Origin: Roseivirga sp. BDSF3-8
GTDB taxonomy: Bacteria > Bacteroidota > Bacteroidia > Cytophagales > Cyclobacteriaceae
DNA length: 64,000 nucleotides
Assembly: GCF_041449215.1 (NCBI RefSeq)
Contig: NZ_JBGNFV010000001.1
Location: 1,401,001 to 1,465,000 of the forward strand
Direction of reading: 5' to 3'
Position 1 is the stretch's first letter; each line of letters begins with the position of its first letter. The position numbers were made by a program, and so were the translations under genes. Below the pieces are notes generated by a model. The model had not been told where the DNA came from and did no database searches. It was given only the letters and a program-made list of their open reading frames with translations. Shown piece by piece: positions 1 to 7,628 of the stretch.

Positions 1-1
1 G

Positions 2-679
2 GCAGTAAAAGAAACAAGCCTGACCGTCCTTGAACTGGATATGGACGACCCTGACCTGCAAACCCAAATGCAGCAGAGCATGATCAATCCCGGTTTGATG
101 AACTTTACAGAAAACATGGATGAGGAAAGCCGCACAAAACTCGATCAGATCCTGAAAAAACAATACGGCGCCGGAGTTCAGCAGCTCGGTATTATGAAGC
201 CATTTGTCATACAGAATATGCTATTGCTGAAATACCTCCCTTGTGCCGCACCGGAAAGCTATGAGGGCCGGTTTATAGAGCTCTCACAGCAACAGGAGCA
301 GGAGATCATAGGACTGGAAACAGTGGCTTATCAATTCTCCGTATTCGATAGCATCCCCCAGGAAGAGCAGATCGCCTGGATAGAAGATATGATCAATGAT
401 AGCGCCTCTACTGCAAATGAATTTAGCCGTATGGTTGAAGCCTATAAAGCCAAAGATGTGGAAAGGCTTCTGGAGATTTCTATTGAAAGCGAACAGTTCC
501 TCAACTATGCGGACCTGCTTCTTTATCAGAGAAACCAAAACTGGATACCCAGGATCGAGCAGATCGTAAAGGAACAGTCAGCGTTCATAGCAGTCGGAGC
601 CGGCCACCTCGGTGGGCAAAAGGGGGTAATCTCCTTATTACAGGATAAAGGCTACACCGTAGAGCCTGTAAGGGAGTAA
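2..679 (+). CDS. TraB/GumN family protein, 5' end outside window
   Basis: The reading frame is open from base 2, so the gene begins before the window; the ATG at 41 is internal because the codons before it (reading ...LTVLELD) fit the family's strand before an acidic patch. The C-terminus has the family signature FIAVGAGHLGGQKGV followed by a G-Y-T-V-x-P-V ending, typical of TraB/GumN (PF01963) proteins. These are Tiki-related putative metalloproteases or haem-binding proteins, often lipid-anchored in Bacteroidota; the N-terminal metal-binding GxxH motif would lie upstream and cannot be checked. The family assignment rests on the conserved C-terminus. Confidence 0.8.
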   Translation, partial: AVKETSLTVLELDMDDPDLQTQMQQSMINPGLMNFTENMDEESRTKLDQILKKQYGAGVQQLGIMKPFVIQNMLLLKYLPCAAPESYEGRFIELSQQQEQEIIGLETVAYQFSVFDSIPQEEQIAWIEDMINDSASTANEFSRMVEAYKAKDVERLLEISIESEQFLNYADLLLYQRNQNWIPRIEQIVKEQSAFIAVGAGHLGGQKGVISLLQDKGYTVEPVRE

Positions 680-700
680 GACGGCAGTAACAAAAAAAAA

Positions 701-902
701 GAGGCTGTCTCAAAAGGCAACCTCTTTTTGTTCAAAATATAATTTTGTATTCCTCGTAACTACCGCGGGGTTGTACCGGGCCGCGTTCGGTCTCGTGGTT
801 GCCATTTCCACGAAGTTATACTTCGCTATGCAGAGTGGTTGAGGTAATTTTCAAAATATTGTTTGGTGGAAAAAGAGGCCCCGATACTTTTGAGACAGTC
901 TC
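701..902. repeat. 202-bp element with terminal inverted repeats (MITE-like) and internal hairpin terminator
   Basis: The left end GAGGCTGTCTCAAAAG (701-716) and the right end CTTTTGAGACAGTCTC (887-902) are inverted repeats matching at 15 of 16 bases. A second, inner pair (CCTCTTTTT at 721-729 and AAAAAGAGG at 870-878) continues the symmetry. No open reading frame lies inside. The left end with its flanking A-run also forms a stem (AAAAAGAGG/CCTCTTTTT) with a T-run and probably terminates the gene upstream. The ends resemble transposon tips from memory, so a deletion remnant or MITE is inferred, not shown. Confidence 0.55.
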
Positions 903-912
903 TTAATTCCTT

Positions 913-2433
913 TCAGGCAAGGCTCATTCGATCCCCTTTCTCCTCAAACTCTTCCAGCTTATTCATCAGCCATTCCCACAAGTGCTCATAGGGGATAATC
1001 TCTATCTCCGCGTAGGCATCACCCGGCACATCTGCCGATTTAAGCTTGTCATACAGATACTTGCTTTTCTTACGGCACGTCTTCAGATCAAAATCATACT
1101 GCACCAGGTTTATAAGTAGCTTAAAGAAAATTACCGTGCGGGTACTGAATGTTTCTTTAAAGTGCCTGCTCATATATTTTTTAAGCGATTCCACCCGGAA
1201 CATCAGTGCATCAAGGTCCTTGTTCTCCAGGTAATAGAGATATTGAAGCACCAGGATAGCCAGATTAAAGCCCTCTTTGTCTTTAGAGTACTCAGGCACC
1301 GTACTTACAAAGTCATAATAATTAAAGGAGCGGTTTACCCGGTTCGTAGGATTAATAAACTGCAGGTAAGCCGTATATAAATTCCACCTTTCCTTAGCCA
1401 GTTCGCTGATCTTATTATAGTTCGGATTCCGTTCCACCTCCTGCAACAACTCCCCGGAAAGAGTGTAGTCCCGTGAGTGCATGGCCAGCAGAAAGTAGTT
1501 TTCCATAAAGCTGAACCAGTTTGTGGAGTAACGGCTAAAGCTCTTTACATATTCCTTAGCCTGGGCCAATCCGTTTTTATAGTCCTTAATACGAAGGTAA
1601 GCGTATATCTTCGCAAACTTGTTGAACCGGTCATCGAAGCGTTTCCGGTTAATGATGGTCTTCTTATACTGCTCATCAATGTGGTTCGTGATCTCGATCA
1701 CCTTCGCATAATTACCGGTGAGTTCATGAAACCAGACATTGAGCAGGTGGTAGTGTTCAAAGATATTGTAGCTATCCGTTTTTTCCCACAACTTCCTCAG
1801 AGTCTCGATACCGTCCTCAGCAAACTGCAGGTTCTCTTTACGGCTGCTGACGCTGCGGTTCAATTCCACCTTAACTTTAAAGTACAGCTCAGCCGCCTCT
1901 TCTTCCAGCTTGATAAGCTTTTTGTAGTGCTCCAGCTTTTCCTTGTTCTTATCATACATCACCGGCCTTACCCGGCTTGCATAAATAAACCGGAGCAGCT
2001 TGAGGGAATCCAGAATGATGTAGTTGAATTCAGACCCTTTGGCGAGGTTTATGGCTTTATTCAGGATTTTCTCCGCGATACCCAGATCACCGAATTTCAG
2101 CAGCATACGCCCCTGATGAAGAAAATTCAGACATTCCTGCTCATCGTGGTGGGAAGCCTTGATCTGGCTATCGTTAAAGTCGAGAAAAAACAGGTGATTC
2201 AGTAGCTTTTGCTTCAACCGACTCTTGAGCATTCTATAGCGATAGTCGACCTTTTCTTCCCCGTAAATTTCATATGCAGCGTCTTTATCAGATCCAACTT
2301 TTCCTTCTTTGATCTTATTGAAAAGCTGCATTTCTTTGCTATTGAGATCATTATCAGACTTCAGATCTAATAATTGTATATTTTTCTTACCTCTCTTTGT
2401 TACAATTTTTACAAGTCTAGCAATCTCTTCCAT
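913..2433 (-). CDS. Conserved helical-repeat protein of unknown function
   Basis: A 506-residue, cytoplasmic-looking protein with no signal peptide or membrane segment. It begins with a conserved basic block (residues 1-20, ARLVKIVTKRGKKNIQLLDL), then a charged region around 60-85, then long runs of alpha-helical pairs rich in Y/L/E at about 100-500 that look like degenerate TPR or similar repeats. I recognise it as a family found widely in Cytophagales but know of no function. It is divergent from a tiny exported-peptide gene at 2591, sharing a 157-bp spacer. A scaffold or peptide-binding role is only a guess from the repeat fold. Confidence 0.7.
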   Translation of the reverse strand: MEEIARLVKIVTKRGKKNIQLLDLKSDNDLNSKEMQLFNKIKEGKVGSDKDAAYEIYGEEKVDYRYRMLKSRLKQKLLNHLFFLDFNDSQIKASHHDEQECLNFLHQGRMLLKFGDLGIAEKILNKAINLAKGSEFNYIILDSLKLLRFIYASRVRPVMYDKNKEKLEHYKKLIKLEEEAAELYFKVKVELNRSVSSRKENLQFAEDGIETLRKLWEKTDSYNIFEHYHLLNVWFHELTGNYAKVIEITNHIDEQYKKTIINRKRFDDRFNKFAKIYAYLRIKDYKNGLAQAKEYVKSFSRYSTNWFSFMENYFLLAMHSRDYTLSGELLQEVERNPNYNKISELAKERWNLYTAYLQFINPTNRVNRSFNYYDFVSTVPEYSKDKEGFNLAILVLQYLYYLENKDLDALMFRVESLKKYMSRHFKETFSTRTVIFFKLLINLVQYDFDLKTCRKKSKYLYDKLKSADVPGDAYAEIEIIPYEHLWEWLMNKLEEFEEKGDRMSLA

Positions 2434-2590
2434 CCCAATAGGCCGGTTAAAGTAACTTTCACTTCTTTAAATATAGATAAAACCAATAAAATATAAAAAA
2501 TTTTAATGTTATTTTCATGGCTAAAATTTCCTGTTTTTCCTATACCTAATTAATCATCTTAGCATCATTAACCTAAAATCTTTAAATGCC

Positions 2591-2755
2591 ATGATGACTT
2601 TAATTGCACTTTTAATGATGAACTTTTCCATGTTGCTTACTTCGTCACCTGCTACTCAGCCGGATGATGACGGAATAAGCAAAACCGTAATCACCAATGA
2701 TGATGGTGGTGCAGGTACATGGATGGAAGAAAATGAGCCTACTCCCGGAAGCTAA
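2591..2755 (+). CDS. Small putative exported peptide (54 aa)
   Basis: ATG ATG start, 54 codons, ending in TAA just before a strong terminator at 2774-2804, so it is probably a one-gene transcript. Residues 1-17 are hydrophobic (MMTLIALLMMNFSMLLT), like a signal sequence or small membrane anchor, and the remainder is acidic (PDDDG, NDDGG, MEENEP) without cysteine. It fits a short secreted peptide. It is divergent from the helical-repeat protein at 913-2433. No family is recognised. Against it being real: no obvious ribosome-binding site, and the hydrophobic part has no upstream positive charge. Confidence 0.5.
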   Translation: MMTLIALLMMNFSMLLTSSPATQPDDDGISKTVITNDDGGAGTWMEENEPTPGS

Positions 2756-2773
2756 TTTTCGGAAACAATATAT

Positions 2774-2804
2774 TTAAAAAGGGGCCAAATGGCCTCTTTT
2801 TTTA
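2774..2804 (+). terminator. Intrinsic terminator
   Basis: AAAAAGGGGCC, a 4-base loop AAAT, GGCCTCTTTTTTT. The stem has one G-T pair and a T tail, and lies 19 bases after the stop of the 54-aa peptide gene. Confidence 0.8.
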
Positions 2805-2903
2805 TATCCCCTTCTGTAAATAGTTATTTTTTCAAACTAAAATGTTGTTATTGTAAGCGTTTTATGCCTGTCAATATTACTTTTGATGGTAAGGAACGAT
2901 TCT

Positions 2904-4637
2904 ATGCGATTACATACCGTCCTGATTCTGCTTGCTTTTCTCTCCCTTTCCGGGTGTTTCTCATCCGATGAAGGCGCTGAATCAGTAAATTCGGTTTCAG
3001 TAAGACTCGCTCAAAATCCGGAAACCCTAAACCCGGTAAGCTATGTGGATCAGTACACGTTCAGAGTAAGCAACTACATCTATCAATCCCTCCTTACCAT
3101 CGACCATAGGAATAACGGCATTAGACCTCAGCTAGCAGTGGACCTCCCCACAGTGGAGGCTGTTGACTCCGGATTTCTATACCACTACGAGATCAGGCCT
3201 GAGGCAAATTGGAGTCCGGGACATCCTGTTACTTCTGAAGACGTGGCCTTCACCATAAAGCTTTTCTTTCTCCCACGCCTCAATAATGACAAGGCAAGCG
3301 TGGATTACCAGTTTATTAGAGGACTCGTACCCCACCCTACTAACCCTAAAAAATTTGCTATTTATTGCGAATCGGGCGCAGATGACCTCAAGCTGCTTAC
3401 CGGCGACTTTCTGATATTACCCAGGCACCTGTTTGATAACGAGAATGTAACCGGTCAATGGCCCCTGCATGACCTCGTAGCAGGCAAGATCGACACCCAG
3501 GGCAATGCCCCTTATGATCGGTTCGTCCGGAAGTTTAACGACCCCGCCACTTCACGAGATTCCACTATGATAACCGGCAGTCACGCCTATCACCTTGTAG
3601 CATGGGAAACCGACAAATACATTACCCTGAAGCGTAAGAAAGAATGGTGGGGAGATAAATTACCGGCCTCTTCCGGGATTTCAGCAAAGCCGGATGAGAT
3701 CATCTTCCGCATTATTCCGGATTACAACACCAGTCTGCTCATGCTTAAAGCCGGAAGAATTGATTTAATGGATAATATTACCTCTTCTGACTTCCGCCAG
3801 CTGAAAAAAGATAAGGCCTTCCTGCAGAATTATTCCCTCTACTCTCCTTCTACCTATAAATTCATTTATCTCGGTCTGAATGACCGCCTCCCTAAGCTGG
3901 CTGACAGCGACACCAGACGAGCCCTGGCGCATTTGCTGGATGTCTCCCAGATAATCGAGTTAAACGAATATGGCATAGCTCAGCCCGCCACAGGAATGAT
4001 TTCACCAGCAGATTCGGCACATTTTAACGATAATATCGTGCCTTATCCTTATAATCCGGAAAGGGCAAGAGCGATACTGGAGGATGCAGGCTGGCAACAG
4101 AAAGACGGTACCTGGACGCGCGAAAAAAGAGGAACCAAACAGGAACTTGGATTCGTGATTACCTACAAAAGCGGAACTCCGGCATACGAAACCATTGCCC
4201 TCATCCTGCAGGAGGCTGCAGCCTCTATTGGCATTAAAACCGAACTCAAACCGGTCGAAGGGGCCGTGCTCTCCGAATCTTTGCGTAATCACGAGTTTGA
4301 AATCTTTATTGGCGCCCTCCGGGGCAATCCCTTTGCGTATGACTTCAGGCCTATTCTTCATACTGATGCCAGTGGAAAGGGAGGATACAATTATACAGGT
4401 TTTGGCACAACCGAAAGTGATTCGCTGGTAGACACCATAGTCAAAGACACTTCGGCAACCAACCGGGTAAACTACCTATACCGCCTGCAGGAAATACTGC
4501 ACGAAGAAGCCAATATTATCTACCTCTATTTCATTCAGGATAAAATCGCTATCCACAGCCGGTTTACTAATGTGACCATTTCATCCTTGCAACCAGGGTA
4601 TGAACTCACTAATTTCACCCTGAAAGAAGAAGACTAG
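2904..4637 (+). CDS. Peptide ABC transporter substrate-binding lipoprotein (SBP_bac_5)
   Basis: Extracytoplasmic solute-binding protein of the Dpp/Opp family, anchored by a lipobox (LSLSGC, Cys about residue 18 from this start). I chose ATG 2904 over TTG 2883 and ATG 2886 because AAGGA (2891-2895) sits 8 bases before it and the signal peptide then starts properly at MRLHTVLILL. The mature part follows the family plan: an early segment with NPETLNPV, a YEIRPEANWSPGHPVTSEDV motif for the binding lobe, and a RRALAHLLD segment. It is followed after one base by its permease, so it forms an operon with the next two genes. The substrate (probably oligopeptides) cannot be read from sequence. Confidence 0.9.
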   Translation: MRLHTVLILLAFLSLSGCFSSDEGAESVNSVSVRLAQNPETLNPVSYVDQYTFRVSNYIYQSLLTIDHRNNGIRPQLAVDLPTVEAVDSGFLYHYEIRPEANWSPGHPVTSEDVAFTIKLFFLPRLNNDKASVDYQFIRGLVPHPTNPKKFAIYCESGADDLKLLTGDFLILPRHLFDNENVTGQWPLHDLVAGKIDTQGNAPYDRFVRKFNDPATSRDSTMITGSHAYHLVAWETDKYITLKRKKEWWGDKLPASSGISAKPDEIIFRIIPDYNTSLLMLKAGRIDLMDNITSSDFRQLKKDKAFLQNYSLYSPSTYKFIYLGLNDRLPKLADSDTRRALAHLLDVSQIIELNEYGIAQPATGMISPADSAHFNDNIVPYPYNPERARAILEDAGWQQKDGTWTREKRGTKQELGFVITYKSGTPAYETIALILQEAAASIGIKTELKPVEGAVLSESLRNHEFEIFIGALRGNPFAYDFRPILHTDASGKGGYNYTGFGTTESDSLVDTIVKDTSATNRVNYLYRLQEILHEEANIIYLYFIQDKIAIHSRFTNVTISSLQPGYELTNFTLKEED

Positions 4638-4638
4638 T

Positions 4639-6012
4639 ATGCTCAGGTATTTGCTCCGAAGGCTTTTATGGGCTATTCCTGCTGTACTGGCAGTAGCACT
4701 GCTCGTACTGCTTATCGGTGAGCTAGCCCCGCAGGACTGGGTGGCCGGCCGGCTGGAGGGCACAGCAGGCCGGTTTTCTGACAAAAATACGGCAGAAATG
4801 CGGCAAACGGTCTACCGCAGGATAAGGAGCCAATACGGACTTGATCTGCCGATATTTTACGTTAGCATCACCTCCCTTGCAGAGCCCGATACACTCAGGA
4901 GCCTTTACCCCTCTGCACTACGCGAGCTGGCCGGGCGCGTAGTATATAACTATGGTAACTGGGAGCCGGCCGCTAACTACACCTCACTGGTAATGGAGGC
5001 GGAGACTGCTACCCTCAACAACCCCGACGTAGCCTCACTCATAGGCCCCCTTTACAAATGGCATGATGTCTCAACTGCGAAACGCCAATGGATGGCCCTG
5101 GCTGAATTTCCCGGTATCACAACCAAAACGAGGTCGCTGACCAGACAGGCGTTGGTAACACTGGATAATCTGGAGCGAACAGCCACTCCATGGAAGAACT
5201 TTATTCCGAAAATACGATGGCACGGCATCAATAACCGCTACCACCTCTGGCTCACATCATTGATAAAAGGCGACTTCGGGACCTCATTCAGGGATGGCGA
5301 AGCTGTCAATGACAAAATCAGCACAGCAGTCAGCCAGACACTATGGGTGACCATTCCCGCTTTGTTTATGACCTTCTTGCTCTCATTGTGGCTTGGAAAA
5401 TTCCTTTCGCAGAACAGCTTTTCTATACCGGCCAACTTGTCTTCCACTGCGTTATACATGTTAGATGCCATGCCCTTATTCTGGCTTTGCCTTTTATTTA
5501 TCATGGCGCTTGTGACCCTCGATCTATACGAGTTACTCCCTTTTTATGATGTGATCAGTGTACCATCATCCGGGCCTCAGCAGGTCTTCACTAAGCTCAG
5601 GCAGCTAATATTTCCTATAAGCTGCCTTGCACTGTCTTCTATCCCATACGTCACCAAGCAAGTGGAATCCGCCTTTAAAGAAGTCTACCCCAAAGAATAC
5701 ATCACCACCGCCAGGGCAAAAGGATTGAGTGAGTCAAAGGTCACATGGAAACATGCTTTCCGCAATGCAATATTTCCCTTGATCACCCTGATCTCCCTGT
5801 TTTTACCCGCAGTATTTGCCGGATCGCTGGTAGTAGAGGCACTCTTCGCTATTCCAGGTATAGGCAAGCTTCTGACCGATTCGGTTATCGCCAGAGATTT
5901 TCCTGTAGTGATGGGGATCGTTTTTTATATTGCTTTGATCCGTATTGGAGCCAATATTTTGGCAGATATCGCCTATTTTGCGAGCGATCCACGGATCAGA
6001 CTTAGAGAATGA
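4639..6012 (+). CDS. ABC transporter permease, DppB/OppB type
   Basis: Inner-membrane permease of the binding-protein-dependent transport family. TM1 is at about residues 8-28; a long periplasmic stretch (roughly 35-225) replaces the usual short loop; then five further TM segments follow. The cytoplasmic EAA loop is visible as ITTARAKGLSESKVTWKHAF (about residues 355-374), which docks the ATPase. At 457 residues it is well over the usual 310-340, because of the loop insertion. The start lies one base after the lipoprotein stop, and its end overlaps the next permease by four bases (ATGA), so translation is coupled. Confidence 0.9.
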   Translation: MLRYLLRRLLWAIPAVLAVALLVLLIGELAPQDWVAGRLEGTAGRFSDKNTAEMRQTVYRRIRSQYGLDLPIFYVSITSLAEPDTLRSLYPSALRELAGRVVYNYGNWEPAANYTSLVMEAETATLNNPDVASLIGPLYKWHDVSTAKRQWMALAEFPGITTKTRSLTRQALVTLDNLERTATPWKNFIPKIRWHGINNRYHLWLTSLIKGDFGTSFRDGEAVNDKISTAVSQTLWVTIPALFMTFLLSLWLGKFLSQNSFSIPANLSSTALYMLDAMPLFWLCLLFIMALVTLDLYELLPFYDVISVPSSGPQQVFTKLRQLIFPISCLALSSIPYVTKQVESAFKEVYPKEYITTARAKGLSESKVTWKHAFRNAIFPLITLISLFLPAVFAGSLVVEALFAIPGIGKLLTDSVIARDFPVVMGIVFYIALIRIGANILADIAYFASDPRIRLRE

Positions 6013-7133
6013 TCATTAGAAGCAGAAAAACATACTATACATTTTTCAGGACAGACACCTTCCTGTCAGCCGTATGGCTTTTACTCATGGTTATTTTTGC
6101 CGTATTCGGCCCTTTCATCACTGGTGAAAACGGAAGCAGAGGCATTCTGCCTTTTAATGCTGATAAACTTCACCCTTCCGCCTCTTTTTTACCACCATTC
6201 AGCACGATAGAGCCTGACGGGAGAGTGTTTTACCTCGGGTCAGACCACCTGGGCCGGGACCTGCTCTCAGGCATTGTGACCGGTGCCAGAAGCAGCATGC
6301 TCGTGGCCCTGGCTGCGATGACCCTCGCCTCTGTATTGGGCACCTTATTAGGGGGCCTGGCAGGCTTCTTCGGCGACAGACAGATTATCATTAGCCGCGC
6401 AGCCTGGATGGCCGGAGGCATCCATCTGTTACTGGTGTGGTTCTACCTTATCTATGTGCCACGGTATACCTGGCAAGACCTCCCTGATGCCGGTCTGTTC
6501 GGCTCACTGCAGTTTCTTTTACAGATCCTGCTCTTTTGGCTATGTATTCTCATCATTACCTATGCTCTGCTGGTCCTGTTCCGCTATATTCCCTGGTTCC
6601 GAAAGGGACTCCCCTTGCCTATTGATACCTGGTCTACAGGATTTACAGAGATCTTTGCCAGCGTTCCGCGACTGTTCCTCGTTCTTTCACTGGTAGCTGT
6701 CGTAAAGCCGGGCGTATGGACCTTTGTATTACTTATGGGAGCTACCTCATGGATAGGCGCAGCCAGGCTGGTCCGCGGACAGATGTTACGTATCAGAAGG
6801 CAGGAATATATTGAGGCCGCTTACGCTCTGGGCATATCGCGAAGAAAGATATGGCTGAGGCATGCCCTCCCAAATAGTGCCGCTGTGGTACTGGTTGACT
6901 TTACATTCGGGGTGGCCGCCATCCTTATGGCAGAATCAACCCTTTCGTTTCTAGGAGTAGGCCTTCCTCCGGAGGTAACAAGCTGGGGGAAGCTACTTTC
7001 TAACATTAAGTATGATGCTGCTGCCTGGTGGCTCGTCGTTTTCCCTGGGCTCACCATCTTTCTGACTATCCTGTCTATCCATACCTTGGGGGATGCGGTA
7101 CGAAAGAAAATTAACCCAAGAGAAATAGCTTAG
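6009..7133 (+). CDS. ABC transporter permease, DppC/OppC type
   Basis: Second permease of the peptide importer. It has the OppC-type N-terminus with one TM, then the segment GSDHLGRDLLSGIVTGARSS that marks the family, and the EAA loop YIEAAYALGISRRKIWLRHA. Between the second TM and the EAA loop there is an extra block (about residues 138-210) with two added hydrophobic segments, making it 374 residues rather than about 290. No ATPase gene (DppD/DppF) follows; the next gene is an unrelated 49-aa peptide. The ATPases must be encoded elsewhere if the transporter works. Confidence 0.9.
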   Translation: MIIRSRKTYYTFFRTDTFLSAVWLLLMVIFAVFGPFITGENGSRGILPFNADKLHPSASFLPPFSTIEPDGRVFYLGSDHLGRDLLSGIVTGARSSMLVALAAMTLASVLGTLLGGLAGFFGDRQIIISRAAWMAGGIHLLLVWFYLIYVPRYTWQDLPDAGLFGSLQFLLQILLFWLCILIITYALLVLFRYIPWFRKGLPLPIDTWSTGFTEIFASVPRLFLVLSLVAVVKPGVWTFVLLMGATSWIGAARLVRGQMLRIRRQEYIEAAYALGISRRKIWLRHALPNSAAVVLVDFTFGVAAILMAESTLSFLGVGLPPEVTSWGKLLSNIKYDAAAWWLVVFPGLTIFLTILSIHTLGDAVRKKINPREIA

Positions 7134-7189
7134 AACATTCTGAGCACCATTCAGGTTCTACCCAAAGTTCTTATCAAACCTGAAACGTT

Positions 7190-7339
7190 ATGAAAAACCT
7201 GTTAGTGATTGTAGCGGTAGTACTCTTTATACTATGGCTACTGGGTTATTTTGCATTCCCTAATATAGGAGGAATTATCCACGTATTAGCTGTTATTGCC
7301 CTGGTTCTGATTATCATTCGACTAGTCAGAGGCAGATAG
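7190..7339 (+). CDS. Lmo0937 family small membrane protein
   Basis: A 49-residue, two-helix hydrophobic protein. Residues 2-19 and 27-43 are membrane segments separated by a FAFPNIGGIIH turn, ending in a basic tail (RLVRGR). This matches the lmo0937/DUF5670 pattern, which is widespread and of unknown function, often stress-related. It is followed by a strong terminator at 7358-7392 and preceded by a 56-bp gap after the permease gene, so it may be a separate unit. Confidence 0.8.
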   Translation: MKNLLVIVAVVLFILWLLGYFAFPNIGGIIHVLAVIALVLIIIRLVRGR

Positions 7340-7357
7340 CAAACGTAAATAATAAAT

Positions 7358-7392
7358 AAAGCCCGGCCTTAAATGAAAGACCGGGCTTTTTG
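7358..7392 (+). terminator. Intrinsic terminator
   Basis: AAAGCCCGG and CCGGGCTTT arms followed by TTT, with a loop of about 16 bases, placed 19 bases after the 49-aa membrane protein gene. Confidence 0.85.
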
Positions 7393-7433
7393 CTGGTTGA
7401 AAAGGTATCGTGCTATTGTTATTACAAATAAAG

Positions 7434-7515
7434 GGTATGCCAGCCTCAGGGACAAGGAAACAATATTGCCGAATATAACATAGGGAGACAGGCGTGTGAA
7501 GGCTGGCTTCATACT
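7434..7515. repeat. Long-loop inverted repeat in the gap between convergent genes
   Basis: GCCAGCCT (7439-7446) pairs with AGGCTGGC (7500-7507), and GTAT before the left arm pairs with ATAC after the right arm, giving a bulged stem around a loop of about 53 bases. The rest of the gap 7340-7628 holds only the terminator above; I see no coding sequence. Confidence 0.35.
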
Positions 7516-7628
7516 ACCCTGCTTAGTGATAGGCGTTTTATAGCACCTTATCAGAATATTATACTGAATATTAAAACTAAACCGGCATTTGTTTTACCAG
7601 AAAGTGACACGCTTATAAAAGCATCACT

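Noticed and set aside
1477-2205. 242-codon plus-strand reading frame
   Set aside because: It is the antisense of the helical-repeat protein gene on the minus strand; no domain, unnatural composition.
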